The position numbers were made by a program, and so were the translations under genes. Below are positions 8,801 to 16,935 of a stretch of 41,059 bases of DNA, in pieces; position 1 is the stretch's first letter, and every line of letters begins with the position of its first letter. This DNA comes from Promethearchaeota archaeon. GTDB taxonomy: Archaea; Asgardarchaeota; Lokiarchaeia; Sigyniarchaeales; SOKP01. The stretch lies in contig JAHPZJ010000004.1 of assembly GCA_019058245.1 (NCBI GenBank), positions 1-41,059 on the forward strand. The letters are read 5' to 3'. The notes beneath the pieces were generated by a model. It did not search any database and was not told the DNA's origin. It saw only the letters and a program-made list of their open reading frames with translations.

Positions 8801-9067
8801 TGGAGATTTTCCCGCATTAATAGTGACATTTTCAATAATATAAATTCCATTTACTTGCCTGCACCATGGTTTTAAGAGTGTATCTGACCAATTATTGAGA
8901 ATACTCCCATCGATATGAATAAAATCTTCAATATAACCTCCCGAGGTTTTTGGTTTAATTTTATTAGTCTTTTGCACATCATAGAAATTGCTGTAGTTAT
9001 TAATTATTAATGGAAAGATAAGTACTAAAATCAATAAGATTACTAATTTTTCTCTTTTAATTTTCAT
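5822..9067 (-). CDS. cell-surface parallel beta-helix (NosD-like) protein with Ig-like repeats and C-terminal anchor
   Basis: A signal peptide (residues ~8-25, VILLILVLIFPLII) is followed by two right-handed beta-helix modules (~50-385 and ~385-765), each opening with a Trp/Cys-containing strand and then many ~22-residue NosD/PbH1 turns of the type NNTIxxNTxxxNxxxGIYL. Three ~90-residue Ig-like repeats (773-863, 864-954, 955-1041) carry APSFxVxI and MWYTIDGG motifs. A hydrophobic helix (~1050-1076) and a KKR stop-transfer end the protein, so it is anchored with its bulk outside the cell. Asn-x-Ser/Thr sites are frequent, suggesting heavy glycosylation. Beta-helix proteins of this type bind or cleave polysaccharide, or act as adhesins; no catalytic residues are evident. 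Confidence 0.85.
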   Translation of the reverse strand: MKIKREKLVILLILVLIFPLIINNYSNFYDVQKTNKIKPKTSGGYIEDFIHIDGSILNNWSDTLLKPWCRQVNGIYIIENVTINAGKSPTGSGIIISNSKNVYFIIRNCSVYNVTGSSSSYNAGIKLENTNNGTLIENNCSNNKGRGGIFLYRYCYNNTIANNTANSNSNLGIGLFGWVSDSFSGCKNNTIANNTANYNNIGIIVGDYSENNTLIDNECNFNFHASLESFGIRIHTNSHKTRLINNTVNNNGVYGIYISYSDNCNITGNTVNNNNKHGIYLDYSDSCNITKNTANDNTAIGLYLRRCDNNVIKNNTINRNDLGIGLQESDFNNVSGNDLTSNNWCIYETLSTGNIIEYNDCSPHTVTEPIFIDGTATGVGAHNWTWAKSQTWCSGSGTDLDPFIIENLTLSAFKIENIYPIDIRNSNVSFIIRNCKIYNTNENGISLDNVNNSKIISNNCSNLYWGIYAEYSNNITIFENIVNNNIYDAINVYESNYVNITGNTVNDNEHGISINICTVSSIIDNTAQGNDENGIYLEECINVTISGNYVYNSSDGIFLCNYCYNNTLSGNIADGNNNDGIHLEDSDYNNLTENSVSNNNRAGIYLTASDHNKINENSAKSCNDGIFLENECDYNNISQNNLNNNSGGISLYYSNFNNIVENLAYNNSYDGIEVEEGINNTIMGNILRKNTVYGIYLETNSNNNSIFQNFFLQNGKHAMDDGIDNKWNSSIIGNYWDNYTGTDRGDGIGIEPYNISLTPLIQDHLPIIDDVQPTITINSPTSGKIFGSVAPSFNVRINDVYLYEMWYTIDGGSINFTFTDNGTINQDAWDATPEGSVILTFYASDKPMNINSDEVAIIKDNEVPTININSPSSGEVFSNIAPSFDVRINDDYLVSMWYTIDGGLNNYTFTTNSTINQTKWDAMTDGVITLKFYAVDDLGHVGTAEVSIIKDTVAPIIIINAPTEGETFGNTAPSFNINVIEVNLDKIWYSFDGGLTNHTVVNNGTFDQTAWTALSKGEVNITFYVRDLAGHEVSEGVSVIKSIPEGGLDPTVIIIIVVVSIVGGVAVISVVYIFMKKRGST
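5945..6751 (-). repeat. three tandem ~90-residue Ig-like repeats inside the beta-helix protein
   Basis: The encoded repeats start PTITINSPTSG, PTININSPSSG and PIIIINAPTEG. Each continues with APSF, then WY(T/S)(I/F)DGG, an NxTxxQ motif and a closing strand ending IK. The first two are closest to each other at protein level, consistent with stepwise duplication. They form the stalk between the beta-helix and the membrane anchor. Confidence 0.8.
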
Positions 9068-9299
9068 TTTAATGTTATATTATGTATTTTTTTATAAATA
9101 AAGAGAATGAGAACCAAATATTTAATATTTTTGAAATATAGTTTTAATTTCTCTTTTTTTTATTGAATTTATCGATTTAATTCATCCTGAATAAAATATT
9201 TGTCAATTAATTCAAACTCCTAATTGAGGTAGACCGAAATAATTAAAAGGTTAATTTAAAAGAATAATCTTTAATACAAAGAATACTTAATTTGATTTA

Positions 9300-10586
9300 T
9301 TGAAATTCAAGAATTTAGTTTTACAGAGTCTATTAACTGGATTTATTATTATTTCCATTTTTAATCTAATAATAGGTGTATCATTTCAGAAAATTATTAA
9401 AAATAATGATTTCAATTTAAAAACTAATGGTTTAGATGAATCATGGAATATATCCACTGATTTTTATGGAGTGGATATGGTAGTTGATTCAAATAATTGC
9501 ATTTATATTTTGGCTTCTGAACATCTTAGATGCCTTTTTGGTTGTTATTATTATGGGGATGTAATAATTATGAAATATAACAACTCTGGAAATCAATTAT
9601 GGAAAATAAGTTTAGAAGGGTTAAGTATAGAAGATTCGGGGATTGCTATAGATTCAAAAACTAATCTATATTTAGCAAGTAAGTATGAAAATCAAACTTT
9701 GGAGGAAAATATGATTCTGTTAAAATACAACTCTTTAGGTAATCTACAATGGCAAAAAACATGGAGTGGAGGGGATAACGGGGATATAATTGATATTGCT
9801 ATTGACTCAGATGATAACATATATGTTTACGGAACTTCAGATTTTGTCGAAGAGTTTAATTTTCATTTATTCATAGTAAAATATAATAATTCTGGTGATC
9901 AACAATGGTTTCATGTATATGAAGAATTAGGAGAACATTGTGCGGGATGGGATATTGAGATTAACTCAAATGATAATATAATTGTTTCAGGTGCTACTTA
10001 TACTAATGAAAATAATTCGATAAACTATAGTTATTGGATAAGGTGTTATAATCAATCTGGTGAATTAAATTGGGAAACTTTTAATGAAAAAGGAGTTATT
10101 GAAACCTTAGCAATAACCTTAGCAATTGATTCCTTGGATGAAATAATTTCTGTAAATTCCACTAGTATAGCAAAATTTAATATCTCAGGGAATCTGTTAT
10201 GGGAATGGACTCATCAGATCGAATTCTGTTGGCAAATTCAAATAGATATCGACTCGATTAATAATATATATGTTGCTACAAGTATAGACATCCCAGATGA
10301 TCATTATACCAGTGATCTTTATCTTATAAAAATTAATGCCTCTGGTGATTTTGATTGGTATTTGACTTGGGGGGGTGCAGATAAAGATAATCTAAAATCT
10401 ATTAGCATTGATTCCTTAGATAATATCTTTTTATTATCTGATAATTATTTTATTAAGAATCCAAAAAATAATAATAAATCACTTACAAATATAAAACTAT
10501 TAAATTTTTATTTTGTTCTGTTAGTGATTTTATCTGCTTTTTCAGCAATTTCATTGTTTCTTGTTATAAAAGGAAAAATCCGTTAG
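9300..10586 (+). CDS. secreted beta-propeller (SBBP-repeat-like) protein with C-terminal membrane anchor
   Basis: The 428-residue protein has an N-terminal hydrophobic helix (LLTGFIIISIFNLIIGV), about seven repeated blades of the form IxxDSxxNIYxxG...IxKYNxSGxxxW, and a C-terminal transmembrane helix (FYFVLLVILSAFSAISLFLVI) before KGKIR. The blades match the SBBP type of beta-propeller, normally a binding platform on the cell surface. Translation appears to start at TTG 9300, which gives a Lys-containing signal peptide; no ribosome-binding site is evident. It is divergent from the beta-helix surface gene, and the two may form one envelope locus. Confidence 0.75.
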   Translation: MKFKNLVLQSLLTGFIIISIFNLIIGVSFQKIIKNNDFNLKTNGLDESWNISTDFYGVDMVVDSNNCIYILASEHLRCLFGCYYYGDVIIMKYNNSGNQLWKISLEGLSIEDSGIAIDSKTNLYLASKYENQTLEENMILLKYNSLGNLQWQKTWSGGDNGDIIDIAIDSDDNIYVYGTSDFVEEFNFHLFIVKYNNSGDQQWFHVYEELGEHCAGWDIEINSNDNIIVSGATYTNENNSINYSYWIRCYNQSGELNWETFNEKGVIETLAITLAIDSLDEIISVNSTSIAKFNISGNLLWEWTHQIEFCWQIQIDIDSINNIYVATSIDIPDDHYTSDLYLIKINASGDFDWYLTWGGADKDNLKSISIDSLDNIFLLSDNYFIKNPKNNNKSLTNIKLLNFYFVLLVILSAFSAISLFLVIKGKIR

Positions 10587-10663
10587 GGATTGAGATATTA
10601 ATTTTGAGAGTAGTTAATGAGGAGCATAATTTTTTATGTTTATATTATTAATTTCCAAAAAAC

Positions 10664-11194
10664 CTAACTAAAAGCACCTTGTAATGAAATTAGATATAAA
10701 TTAATAAATCCGATAATTAAAAAGGATAATAAATTAATTACAATTGATATTAAGAGTATGTTTTTACTTGAAAGAAAATCATTTTTTGGATTCTCCATAA
10801 TAAAATTCTTAAATATACGTCGATATAATAACCATTCAACTACTATAACAATACCTTCTAGCACTAGATAGAAGTACTTTAGAAATTCATTTAAAAGCAC
10901 CATAGCTAGATAGAATGTTAATTGAGTCGGAGGAAAAGTTATAAGATTAATAAGAATCACAATTAAATATAAACGTGGTTTAACTAATCCTCGAGTCCTA
11001 AGGATATCATAAAGAACTCCATATTCAATTAAAGTATTTAAGATATAAAAGACAATTATAGCAATAATTATAAGCAGTGGATATTCCCAAAAAGCAATTG
11101 GTTCAACTCCAGGTGGTAACCAAAATGTTCTTAGACTTGATAAACCAATTATTAATACTATTATGATAAGATATCCATAATCTCGGATTCGCAC
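10664..11194 (-). CDS. hypothetical multi-pass membrane protein
   Basis: The 176-residue product has about five hydrophobic helices: near residues 8-25, 37-57, 75-95, 105-125 and 148-170. A conserved-looking FPPTQLTFYLAMVLLNE stretch lies in the middle. I do not recognise a family. The protein is basic between helices 2 and 3 (ILRTRGLVKPR), which suggests a cytoplasmic loop there. It starts at GTG 11194 and is convergent with the beta-propeller gene; the next upstream gene on this strand is the XPF nuclease, 100 nt away. Confidence 0.65.
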   Translation of the reverse strand: MRIRDYGYLIIIVLIIGLSSLRTFWLPPGVEPIAFWEYPLLIIIAIIVFYILNTLIEYGVLYDILRTRGLVKPRLYLIVILINLITFPPTQLTFYLAMVLLNEFLKYFYLVLEGIVIVVEWLLYRRIFKNFIMENPKNDFLSSKNILLISIVINLLSFLIIGFINLYLISLQGAFS

Positions 11195-11293
11195 AATTAA
11201 TTTTTAGGAAAAAATACTTTTTAAATGTTTGGTAACGAGAGATGAAATGTTATTAAATTAATCTATATTCCTATATTATCAAATACTCCAGAA

Positions 11294-12034
11294 TTAATAA
11301 TCATCATTTATTCTTTTCTGAGGACTTTTTTTATTTTTCCCAAAAAGAAGTTTTTGGTTTTTTTCAACAAATTTCCAGCCAAATCCTGTAAGAACTTCAA
11401 GCGGCCCTCGAATTCCTTTAGGGTTCCCTGTCTTAGTATATAAGATTTCAGTATTTTTTATAGCTTTAAAGACATTGTAAGGTGTTTTATACTTTTCAAT
11501 TAAAGTTTTAGCTTTTTTAGCTCCGATATCTACTAAGCCTTCAATAATAAACGATCTTCTCTCTTTTTTTGACAGTTGCTTTGGAGCTCTTCTTGAAAAT
11601 ATAGGCATACTATCTTTTACTTGTTCCCGATAAGCTATTCTTTCAACAACTATAGCTGTATCCTCTAAATTTCTAGTTGGAATTACCGAAATACCTAATT
11701 TATATGAAATAAATGAAAGGGCACCATAGATTGATGAAATTTTCATACCAGTATTTTCAAAAACATCATTATTTAAACCTTCTAATATTAAAATTGGATT
11801 TTCATATGTATCTTTTAAACGTAGTAATTGTTCAAATAGTCTATTATCCATTATAGAAGACACGAAATCAAATCCCTCTTTTCTCTCTATAGCGACATCA
11901 CTTGAAATAACAATATCCGCGATATCTAATTGTTTTGATTCATATGTTATTATATCTTTTTTATTATCTAACAGAGCCATCAATTTTTGTTCTCTATTAT
12001 CTATTATTACGTGAAGAGGTTTATTTTCAGTCAT
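11294..12034 (-). CDS. ERCC4-type structure-specific endonuclease (archaeal XPF, short form)
   Basis: The 246-residue protein has an N-terminal ERCC4 nuclease fold with IDNREQK (~11-17), an aspartate in DIADIVISS and the hallmark ERKEGFDFVSSIMDNRLFEQ near residues 51-70. A tandem helix-hairpin-helix region follows (IEGLVDIGAKKAKTLIEKY, ~164-182). XPF/Mus81 nucleases cut flap, fork and 3' structures during repair and replication restart. There is no helicase domain, so this is the short form typical of TACK archaea and not euryarchaeal Hef. I see no clear PCNA-binding motif in the Lys/Arg-rich tail. Starts at ATG 12034. Confidence 0.9.
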   Translation of the reverse strand: MTENKPLHVIIDNREQKLMALLDNKKDIITYESKQLDIADIVISSDVAIERKEGFDFVSSIMDNRLFEQLLRLKDTYENPILILEGLNNDVFENTGMKISSIYGALSFISYKLGISVIPTRNLEDTAIVVERIAYREQVKDSMPIFSRRAPKQLSKKERRSFIIEGLVDIGAKKAKTLIEKYKTPYNVFKAIKNTEILYTKTGNPKGIRGPLEVLTGFGWKFVEKNQKLLFGKNKKSPQKRINDDY

Positions 12035-12240
12035 TTTACTATTTAAAAATTTATAACTTCAGTATTAAATATTTCATTTCCTAATTATTAAAGTAATAAT
12101 TTTCAAAATTATAAATAAAAATTAGTAGAGTTAGATTTTTAATTACTAATACATAGGAAATTACATATTATAGGAAAAATAAATTTCAAACTAATTAATT
12201 AGAAAATAAGTTATATCAATTTAGATGATATATTCTGAGA

Positions 12241-13665
12241 GTGTTACTTATAAATCCAGATTATCCTGACGTTTTTAAGCATGGTGCCCAAAAAAATGTA
12301 ATTCTTCCTCCATTGGGTTTAGAATATATTGCTGCAAATATTGAAGATATAGCTGAAGTCCTTATAATTGATAATAGACTAAAAACTATAAATTTAAAAA
12401 GCATTGAAACTACAATTTATCAATTTCAGCCTGATTACGTAGGGATTAGCTGCAATTATAGTCCACAAATCTATCATGCAGTTAAAATTGCTAATATTGC
12501 TAAAACTTATGGATCAACGACAGTGATTGGCGGTTGGCACCCTACACTTGTTCCTGAAGAGACTCTTGAATTTCAATCTGTTGATATCTTGATTAGATGT
12601 GAAGGAGAAATAACATTTCGGGAACTTATTCAAAATAATTCTCCTATCGATATCCCAGGATTATCATATAAAAAAAATGGAAAAATAATTCATAATCCTG
12701 ACCGAGAATTGCTAGATTTAAAACATATTAAATTACCTTCTCGACACTATCGTTCAAAAGAAGCAAAAGTAGAATACAGTTTCTATGGTTTTTCTATTGA
12801 TTGCATTGAGACTAGCCGAGGTTGTCCATATTCGTGTAATTTTTGTTGTATTCACGAATTTTATCGAAAGAGATACCGGACTCGTTCAATACCAAGTATT
12901 ATAAAAGAATTAAATTCAAATGAGGTTAAAAATCAGAGCCCATTTATTTTTATCATTGATGATAATTTTTTGGTAGATCCTAAATTTGTAGAAGAACTAT
13001 GTAATGCCATTATTCAGGAAGGTATTAGAAAATACTTTTCAACTCAAATTCGTGTTGATATGATTGTAAGGTACCCAAAAATTATTAAAAAGATGGCTGA
13101 TGCTGGTTTTATTTTCCTCTTTTTAGGAATTGAGAGTTTTTCTGATCGAACTTTGAAATTTCTTAATAAACAAACTGAATTCAAACAAATCAGATCAGCT
13201 TTAAAAATTCTTCATGATTATGGCTATTTTATTCAAGGAAACATTATTCTAGGGGCTAATTTTGAGGATAAAAAAGAGGATTTAGAATCTACGATCGAAA
13301 TTGCTAAGAAATTGGAAATCGATTTAACAACCTTTTCAGTATTAACTCCATTTCCAGGAACAAAATTGATGGAAAAAGTTTTAGAGGACAATCTTTTACT
13401 AAGCAACGATTGGAGTGAATTTAACTGGTCAGTACCAATTATTAAATATCCCCACTTATCAATAAAAGATTTGAAAGATTGCTTGAATAGAGCATTTTTT
13501 GAAGTCTCAAATTCGAAAAAACTTTGGCCTAGAATTAAAACTGTCGTTCTAAATCGAGGACTAAGATTTCATATTCTAAGAGTAGTAAATGTAGTTATGT
13601 TCAAAACAGTCTTTCAGAAGATCGAACACTCCCTGAAACAAAGATCTAAAAAAACAAATAAATAA
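12241..13665 (+). CDS. B12-binding-domain radical SAM protein
   Basis: The 474-residue protein has an N-terminal cobalamin-binding-type Rossmann domain (~1-140; GGWHPT near residue 98) and then a radical SAM barrel with the cluster motif SRGCPYSCNFC near residue 192-202. The C-terminal part is basic. Enzymes with this layout perform methylations or ring rearrangements on unactivated carbon. The classic DxHxxG cobalamin ligand motif is absent, as in many class members. GTG 12241 gives MLLINPDYPDV, a normal N-terminus for the family. The gene converges with the prenyltransferase operon that ends 75 nt away. Confidence 0.85.
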   Translation: MLLINPDYPDVFKHGAQKNVILPPLGLEYIAANIEDIAEVLIIDNRLKTINLKSIETTIYQFQPDYVGISCNYSPQIYHAVKIANIAKTYGSTTVIGGWHPTLVPEETLEFQSVDILIRCEGEITFRELIQNNSPIDIPGLSYKKNGKIIHNPDRELLDLKHIKLPSRHYRSKEAKVEYSFYGFSIDCIETSRGCPYSCNFCCIHEFYRKRYRTRSIPSIIKELNSNEVKNQSPFIFIIDDNFLVDPKFVEELCNAIIQEGIRKYFSTQIRVDMIVRYPKIIKKMADAGFIFLFLGIESFSDRTLKFLNKQTEFKQIRSALKILHDYGYFIQGNIILGANFEDKKEDLESTIEIAKKLEIDLTTFSVLTPFPGTKLMEKVLEDNLLLSNDWSEFNWSVPIIKYPHLSIKDLKDCLNRAFFEVSNSKKLWPRIKTVVLNRGLRFHILRVVNVVMFKTVFQKIEHSLKQRSKKTNK

Positions 13666-13739
13666 AATAGAAGATTTATTTCAAATCAGATTACAATCTG
13701 AGAGATAGTCTTATTCATTTTTGTATTTCTCTAAAAAAT

Positions 13740-15143
13740 TTATTTTTCTTCCAAAAGTCCATGCTTTTTGAGACCTTCTCTCATATCTGCTTGAAATGGT
13801 TCTGGTGTTCCTTCTATAAAGGCTTCAATCATATCTTGGTTTTGAATATTTGGTGAAGATCTTTTTTTTGCTTTCTCCTCCGCGAGAGAGGAAATGACCA
13901 TTTTTGCAATTTGTTGAAATTGAGGGGGTGATAATTTTATTAATTCATCAAAAATAATCTTAGTTTCGGTATCCCATAATAAACCATCTTTTTTTTCTTT
14001 CTTTGGTTTAGCCGTTTCTACTCCAAATTCACGGCTAGTTAATATATCATCAAGATAATCTTTTATAGACTCTACATAACTTGTAGATTCATCTTTATTT
14101 AATATAACCGCTTTCTTTGCCCATTCATTACAATAATTACACTCATCGCACGTTGAGATACAATCTTGTTTTTTAAAAAAATCTATAAATCCATCAAGTT
14201 TCGTATTATCAATTATTAATTTGGATTTATTCTCTTCAGTGACTGTTTTTGTGAATTTAATATTTGGATCTTTTTCCACTCCAATTGACATAGTAAATCC
14301 TTGAATAATATCAATAAGGTTTCCTTCATATTTTCTTGAAGAAAATGCTTTCACAGATCTAATAATCCAATCAGTGGACATCCGACGTCCAGCTATCTTA
14401 AAATCTGTGATTCCAATTTCTTCATAATGAGATAAATCTTCCGGACGAACCCACCTACATTTGAGGATCTCCGCAGGATTTGAAAATTTAATAATACTAC
14501 AATTTAATACACAAGTATCGATGTAATTTCTGTCGAATTGCTGATATGTTTGAGAAGAATGACCTAATATATTATAATGATAATGCCTGAAAGGACATTG
14601 ATATAAACAACCATCAGTTAATAGAAGGACAATTTTACATTTAACCGCTTTCTTAATATTTTTTAAAGTCTTGAAATCACGATTGATCATGACATCTGGA
14701 GTTATTTCATCAGCACCTAGCATTTCATAAAATTTCGCTCTATTTACACTATTAACGTGCGAAATAGTTGAAACTCGTATTTTTAGCTTTGGAAATTGTT
14801 CTTTTATAAGTTGTATTAAAAAAGGAATAGTTACTATTACACTATCAACACCAATATCAGTAATCCATTGAAGATAATTAAGCAACTCTTTGTGATAATG
14901 CGGATCATACTCCATATTATTCATACAAGGAGCATTTAACAGATAGGAAAACTTCATTTTATGTTCATGAACCCTTTTAATGTATTCTGCTATTTCTTCA
15001 TCAGATATATTTCGTAATAAAAATGAGGGTCGACCTCCTCCAACAATTGTATGATCTGCTACTCCATATAAATCAACGACAGGATATTTAGCTAATTCAT
15101 CAATCAAATCTGGATCCCAATTTGTTGCAACATAGAATTGAAT
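13740..15143 (-). CDS. U32 peptidase-family iron-sulfur protein with C-terminal PCP_red-like domain
   Basis: Residues ~1-265 match the U32 (UbiU/UbiV, YhbU) fold: VATNWDPDLIDEL, GGGRPSF, LLNAPC, CLYQCPFRHYHYN, DTCVLNC, CRWVRPEDL and FKIAGRR. The cysteines can hold a [4Fe-4S] cluster as in UbiU/UbiV, which hydroxylate the ubiquinone ring without oxygen. A second cluster motif, CISTCDECNYC, lies near residue 335. The last ~80 residues (from LLWDTETK) repeat the domain found at the N-termini of three other operon members. Last gene of the operon. Start: GTG 15152 lies inside the AAGGTGA ribosome-binding site and TTG 15146 is only 4 nt from it. ATT 15143 has 7-nt spacing and gives QFYVATNWD, matching where homologues start. 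Confidence 0.85.
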   Translation of the reverse strand: MQFYVATNWDPDLIDELAKYPVVDLYGVADHTIVGGGRPSFLLRNISDEEIAEYIKRVHEHKMKFSYLLNAPCMNNMEYDPHYHKELLNYLQWITDIGVDSVIVTIPFLIQLIKEQFPKLKIRVSTISHVNSVNRAKFYEMLGADEITPDVMINRDFKTLKNIKKAVKCKIVLLLTDGCLYQCPFRHYHYNILGHSSQTYQQFDRNYIDTCVLNCSIIKFSNPAEILKCRWVRPEDLSHYEEIGITDFKIAGRRMSTDWIIRSVKAFSSRKYEGNLIDIIQGFTMSIGVEKDPNIKFTKTVTEENKSKLIIDNTKLDGFIDFFKKQDCISTCDECNYCNEWAKKAVILNKDESTSYVESIKDYLDDILTSREFGVETAKPKKEKKDGLLWDTETKIIFDELIKLSPPQFQQIAKMVISSLAEEKAKKRSSPNIQNQDMIEAFIEGTPEPFQADMREGLKKHGLLEEK

Positions 15144-15271
15144 CAAAATCACCTTAAGATATTTAGTTTATTTTTTATTTTTCTCTTTTCTCCATTAACT
15201 ATTTTTTCTTAACTCATAATTTTTTAAATGAATAAAAAATCCCTTATTAGTTCTTATTATACATTGTCTTT

Positions 15272-15661
15272 TTATTGTTGAATTGCTTTTTCATGAGCTT
15301 TTGCATTAAGTGGTAATAATGGTGCACATGCCATCAACTTACTTACATCACCATCCACAACATAAGTACCTGCCATAGTTGCTTGAATAGGATCAGATTC
15401 TCCAGAATTTACTTTTTTAATTGTATCGAAATCTGTTTTGTGGATGATTTTTGGAACATCAGGTCCTGAATAAATTCCTATTCCCCAATCCATCTTACCA
15501 TGATCAATAAACTGCCAATAACTCATCTCAGGTTTATCAGTTATTTCATATTGAAAGATTAAAGGTGCAATTGGGTCTAACATTGAGGCTAAATCTGGTA
15601 GTTCATTGTAGGCCTTCATAAAACGTTCAAGATATGCTTTCCATTCTTCTTTTGTGTCCAA
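15272..15661 (-). CDS. SCP2 sterol-carrier-domain protein (lipid/quinone carrier, UbiT-like)
   Basis: The ~129-residue protein is a single SCP2 domain: a helix, then PLIFQYEITD, WGIGIYSGPD, a DTIKKVNSGESDPIQATMAGTY segment and the typical VVDGDVSKLMACAPLL end. SCP2 proteins form a hydrophobic tunnel that holds sterols, polyprenyl lipids or quinone intermediates; UbiT of E. coli has such a domain. There is no PCP_red-like domain, unlike its four neighbours. A strong GGAGGT (15672-15677) precedes it. GTG 15673 overlaps that site and cannot start there, so TTG 15661 (10-nt spacing) is preferred. It lies between the prenyltransferase and U32 genes and fits a carrier for their hydrophobic intermediate. 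Confidence 0.85.
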   Translation of the reverse strand: MDTKEEWKAYLERFMKAYNELPDLASMLDPIAPLIFQYEITDKPEMSYWQFIDHGKMDWGIGIYSGPDVPKIIHKTDFDTIKKVNSGESDPIQATMAGTYVVDGDVSKLMACAPLLPLNAKAHEKAIQQ

Positions 15662-15733
15662 TTTTATTTTCACCTCCTTTATTTTTATTTTTTTGTGTCT
15701 TTGGAATTATTTTTCTTAAAGATTATTAAATTA

Positions 15734-16906
15734 TCACTTATAAGATTCAAGTCCTGCTTTACATCCCATTGCTAAGAAATCAACCATAGTTCCATTATAG
15801 TCGTTTTCAATTTTATAATAGAACCCCTTTTGAGAGAAAGTAGCTCCCCAGATAAATTTATGTGAATCACTCTGGAGTGGAGTTCTATCGACAAACTCTT
15901 TCATTAAAGGATGCAAATGTATAGGAATTTCTTTGGGATCATTACACGTTATTCCAAAACATAAACGTTCGACTTCTTTTGAATCCCAACTGAATGTATA
16001 ATTAAGATGAGCAGCCTTACGACATCCTTCCATCACTTCTTCAGATGCGGGCTTAAATCCTAATTCTGTTACCAATGCAATGCAACTATCATATGCGGAT
16101 TTAGCTGGCTGTTTGAGCATGAAATAAATGTTTGTTGTATTATGTAGAAAATCAAAAGCAAATAAACTAAAAGCTGTTAAACCGTGTCTATTAAAGTATT
16201 CTTTGTAATCTGCCATACTTTTTGGGATTGATATCATTGAAAATATTGGATCAATGGATCCAGGCACTGTAAAAGGCCAAATCTTCGATAAACCAGTGCT
16301 AGCATCTACATCAACACCATATCCCATGATTTCAAAAGTATTAAGTGATTCCATTATCATCTTATGAATTGGATGTCCACTTTTTTCAATTAAACCTTTA
16401 TTTACAGCGGTTGTATAAGGATCTGGATTGTGAGATATGAAAAATTCAACATATCTTACTGCTACATCTCTTTTTTCAACTGGTTTAGTAGTTGTTCTAA
16501 TTGATACTGGAGCACCTTTAAAAAATTTCTCAAATGTATTGAATGCTTTCCATATTGCTTTTTCATTACATTTTACACCCGTAATATCACAGAGAATCCC
16601 CATATCTTTAACCATTTGATTGAGATCTGTATTACACTTGAAATCAGAATTCACTTTGGATAGATATCTATCATAATCTACTCCAAGATTTTTTAGGTCT
16701 TCAATCATAGTAGGTTGAAAAGCGGGTGGAGTTACCTCAAACAACGCCACTACTAAATCTAATTCAGCTACTTCTTTTCCATTGCGCTCAATGCATTTTT
16801 TTTCTGCAGCTTCATGAAGAGCTGGTTCTACTGCGGGTCTCACCATTTCTGGTATTCCTAAGATAATTTTTTCAAAAAGTAGTTTAATTTCTGATTGCCA
16901 TTCCAT
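15734..16906 (-). CDS. ABBA-fold aromatic prenyltransferase (NphB/CloQ type) with N-terminal PCP_red-like domain
   Basis: Residues ~1-80 are the operon's shared domain (MEWQSEIKLLFEKI...PEMVRPAVEP...TPPAFQPTMIEDL). Residues ~95-390 have the length and order of NphB: DPYTTAVNKGL (NphB DPYATVVEKGL), SKIWPFTVPG, NTTNIYF (NphB RQVNLYF), LVTELGF, FSWDSKEVERLCFGITCNDP (NphB WETGKIDRLCFAVISNDP) and WGATFSQKGFYYK (NphB YGLTLSPKEEYYK). Counterparts of NphB Lys119, Asn173, Arg228 and Lys284, which bind the prenyl diphosphate, appear conserved. The comparison is from memory, not an alignment program. The enzyme should attach a prenyl group to an aromatic ring. It is soluble, 29 nt after a radical SAM gene. 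Confidence 0.88.
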   Translation of the reverse strand: MEWQSEIKLLFEKIILGIPEMVRPAVEPALHEAAEKKCIERNGKEVAELDLVVALFEVTPPAFQPTMIEDLKNLGVDYDRYLSKVNSDFKCNTDLNQMVKDMGILCDITGVKCNEKAIWKAFNTFEKFFKGAPVSIRTTTKPVEKRDVAVRYVEFFISHNPDPYTTAVNKGLIEKSGHPIHKMIMESLNTFEIMGYGVDVDASTGLSKIWPFTVPGSIDPIFSMISIPKSMADYKEYFNRHGLTAFSLFAFDFLHNTTNIYFMLKQPAKSAYDSCIALVTELGFKPASEEVMEGCRKAAHLNYTFSWDSKEVERLCFGITCNDPKEIPIHLHPLMKEFVDRTPLQSDSHKFIWGATFSQKGFYYKIENDYNGTMVDFLAMGCKAGLESYK

Positions 16907-16935
16907 TTTTTTTAACCTTTTATTTTCTTTTTTTT

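Noticed and set aside
15671..15673. GTG 15673 as start of the SCP2 gene
   Set aside because: It is part of the GGAGGTG ribosome-binding site itself, so it cannot be spaced correctly for initiation.
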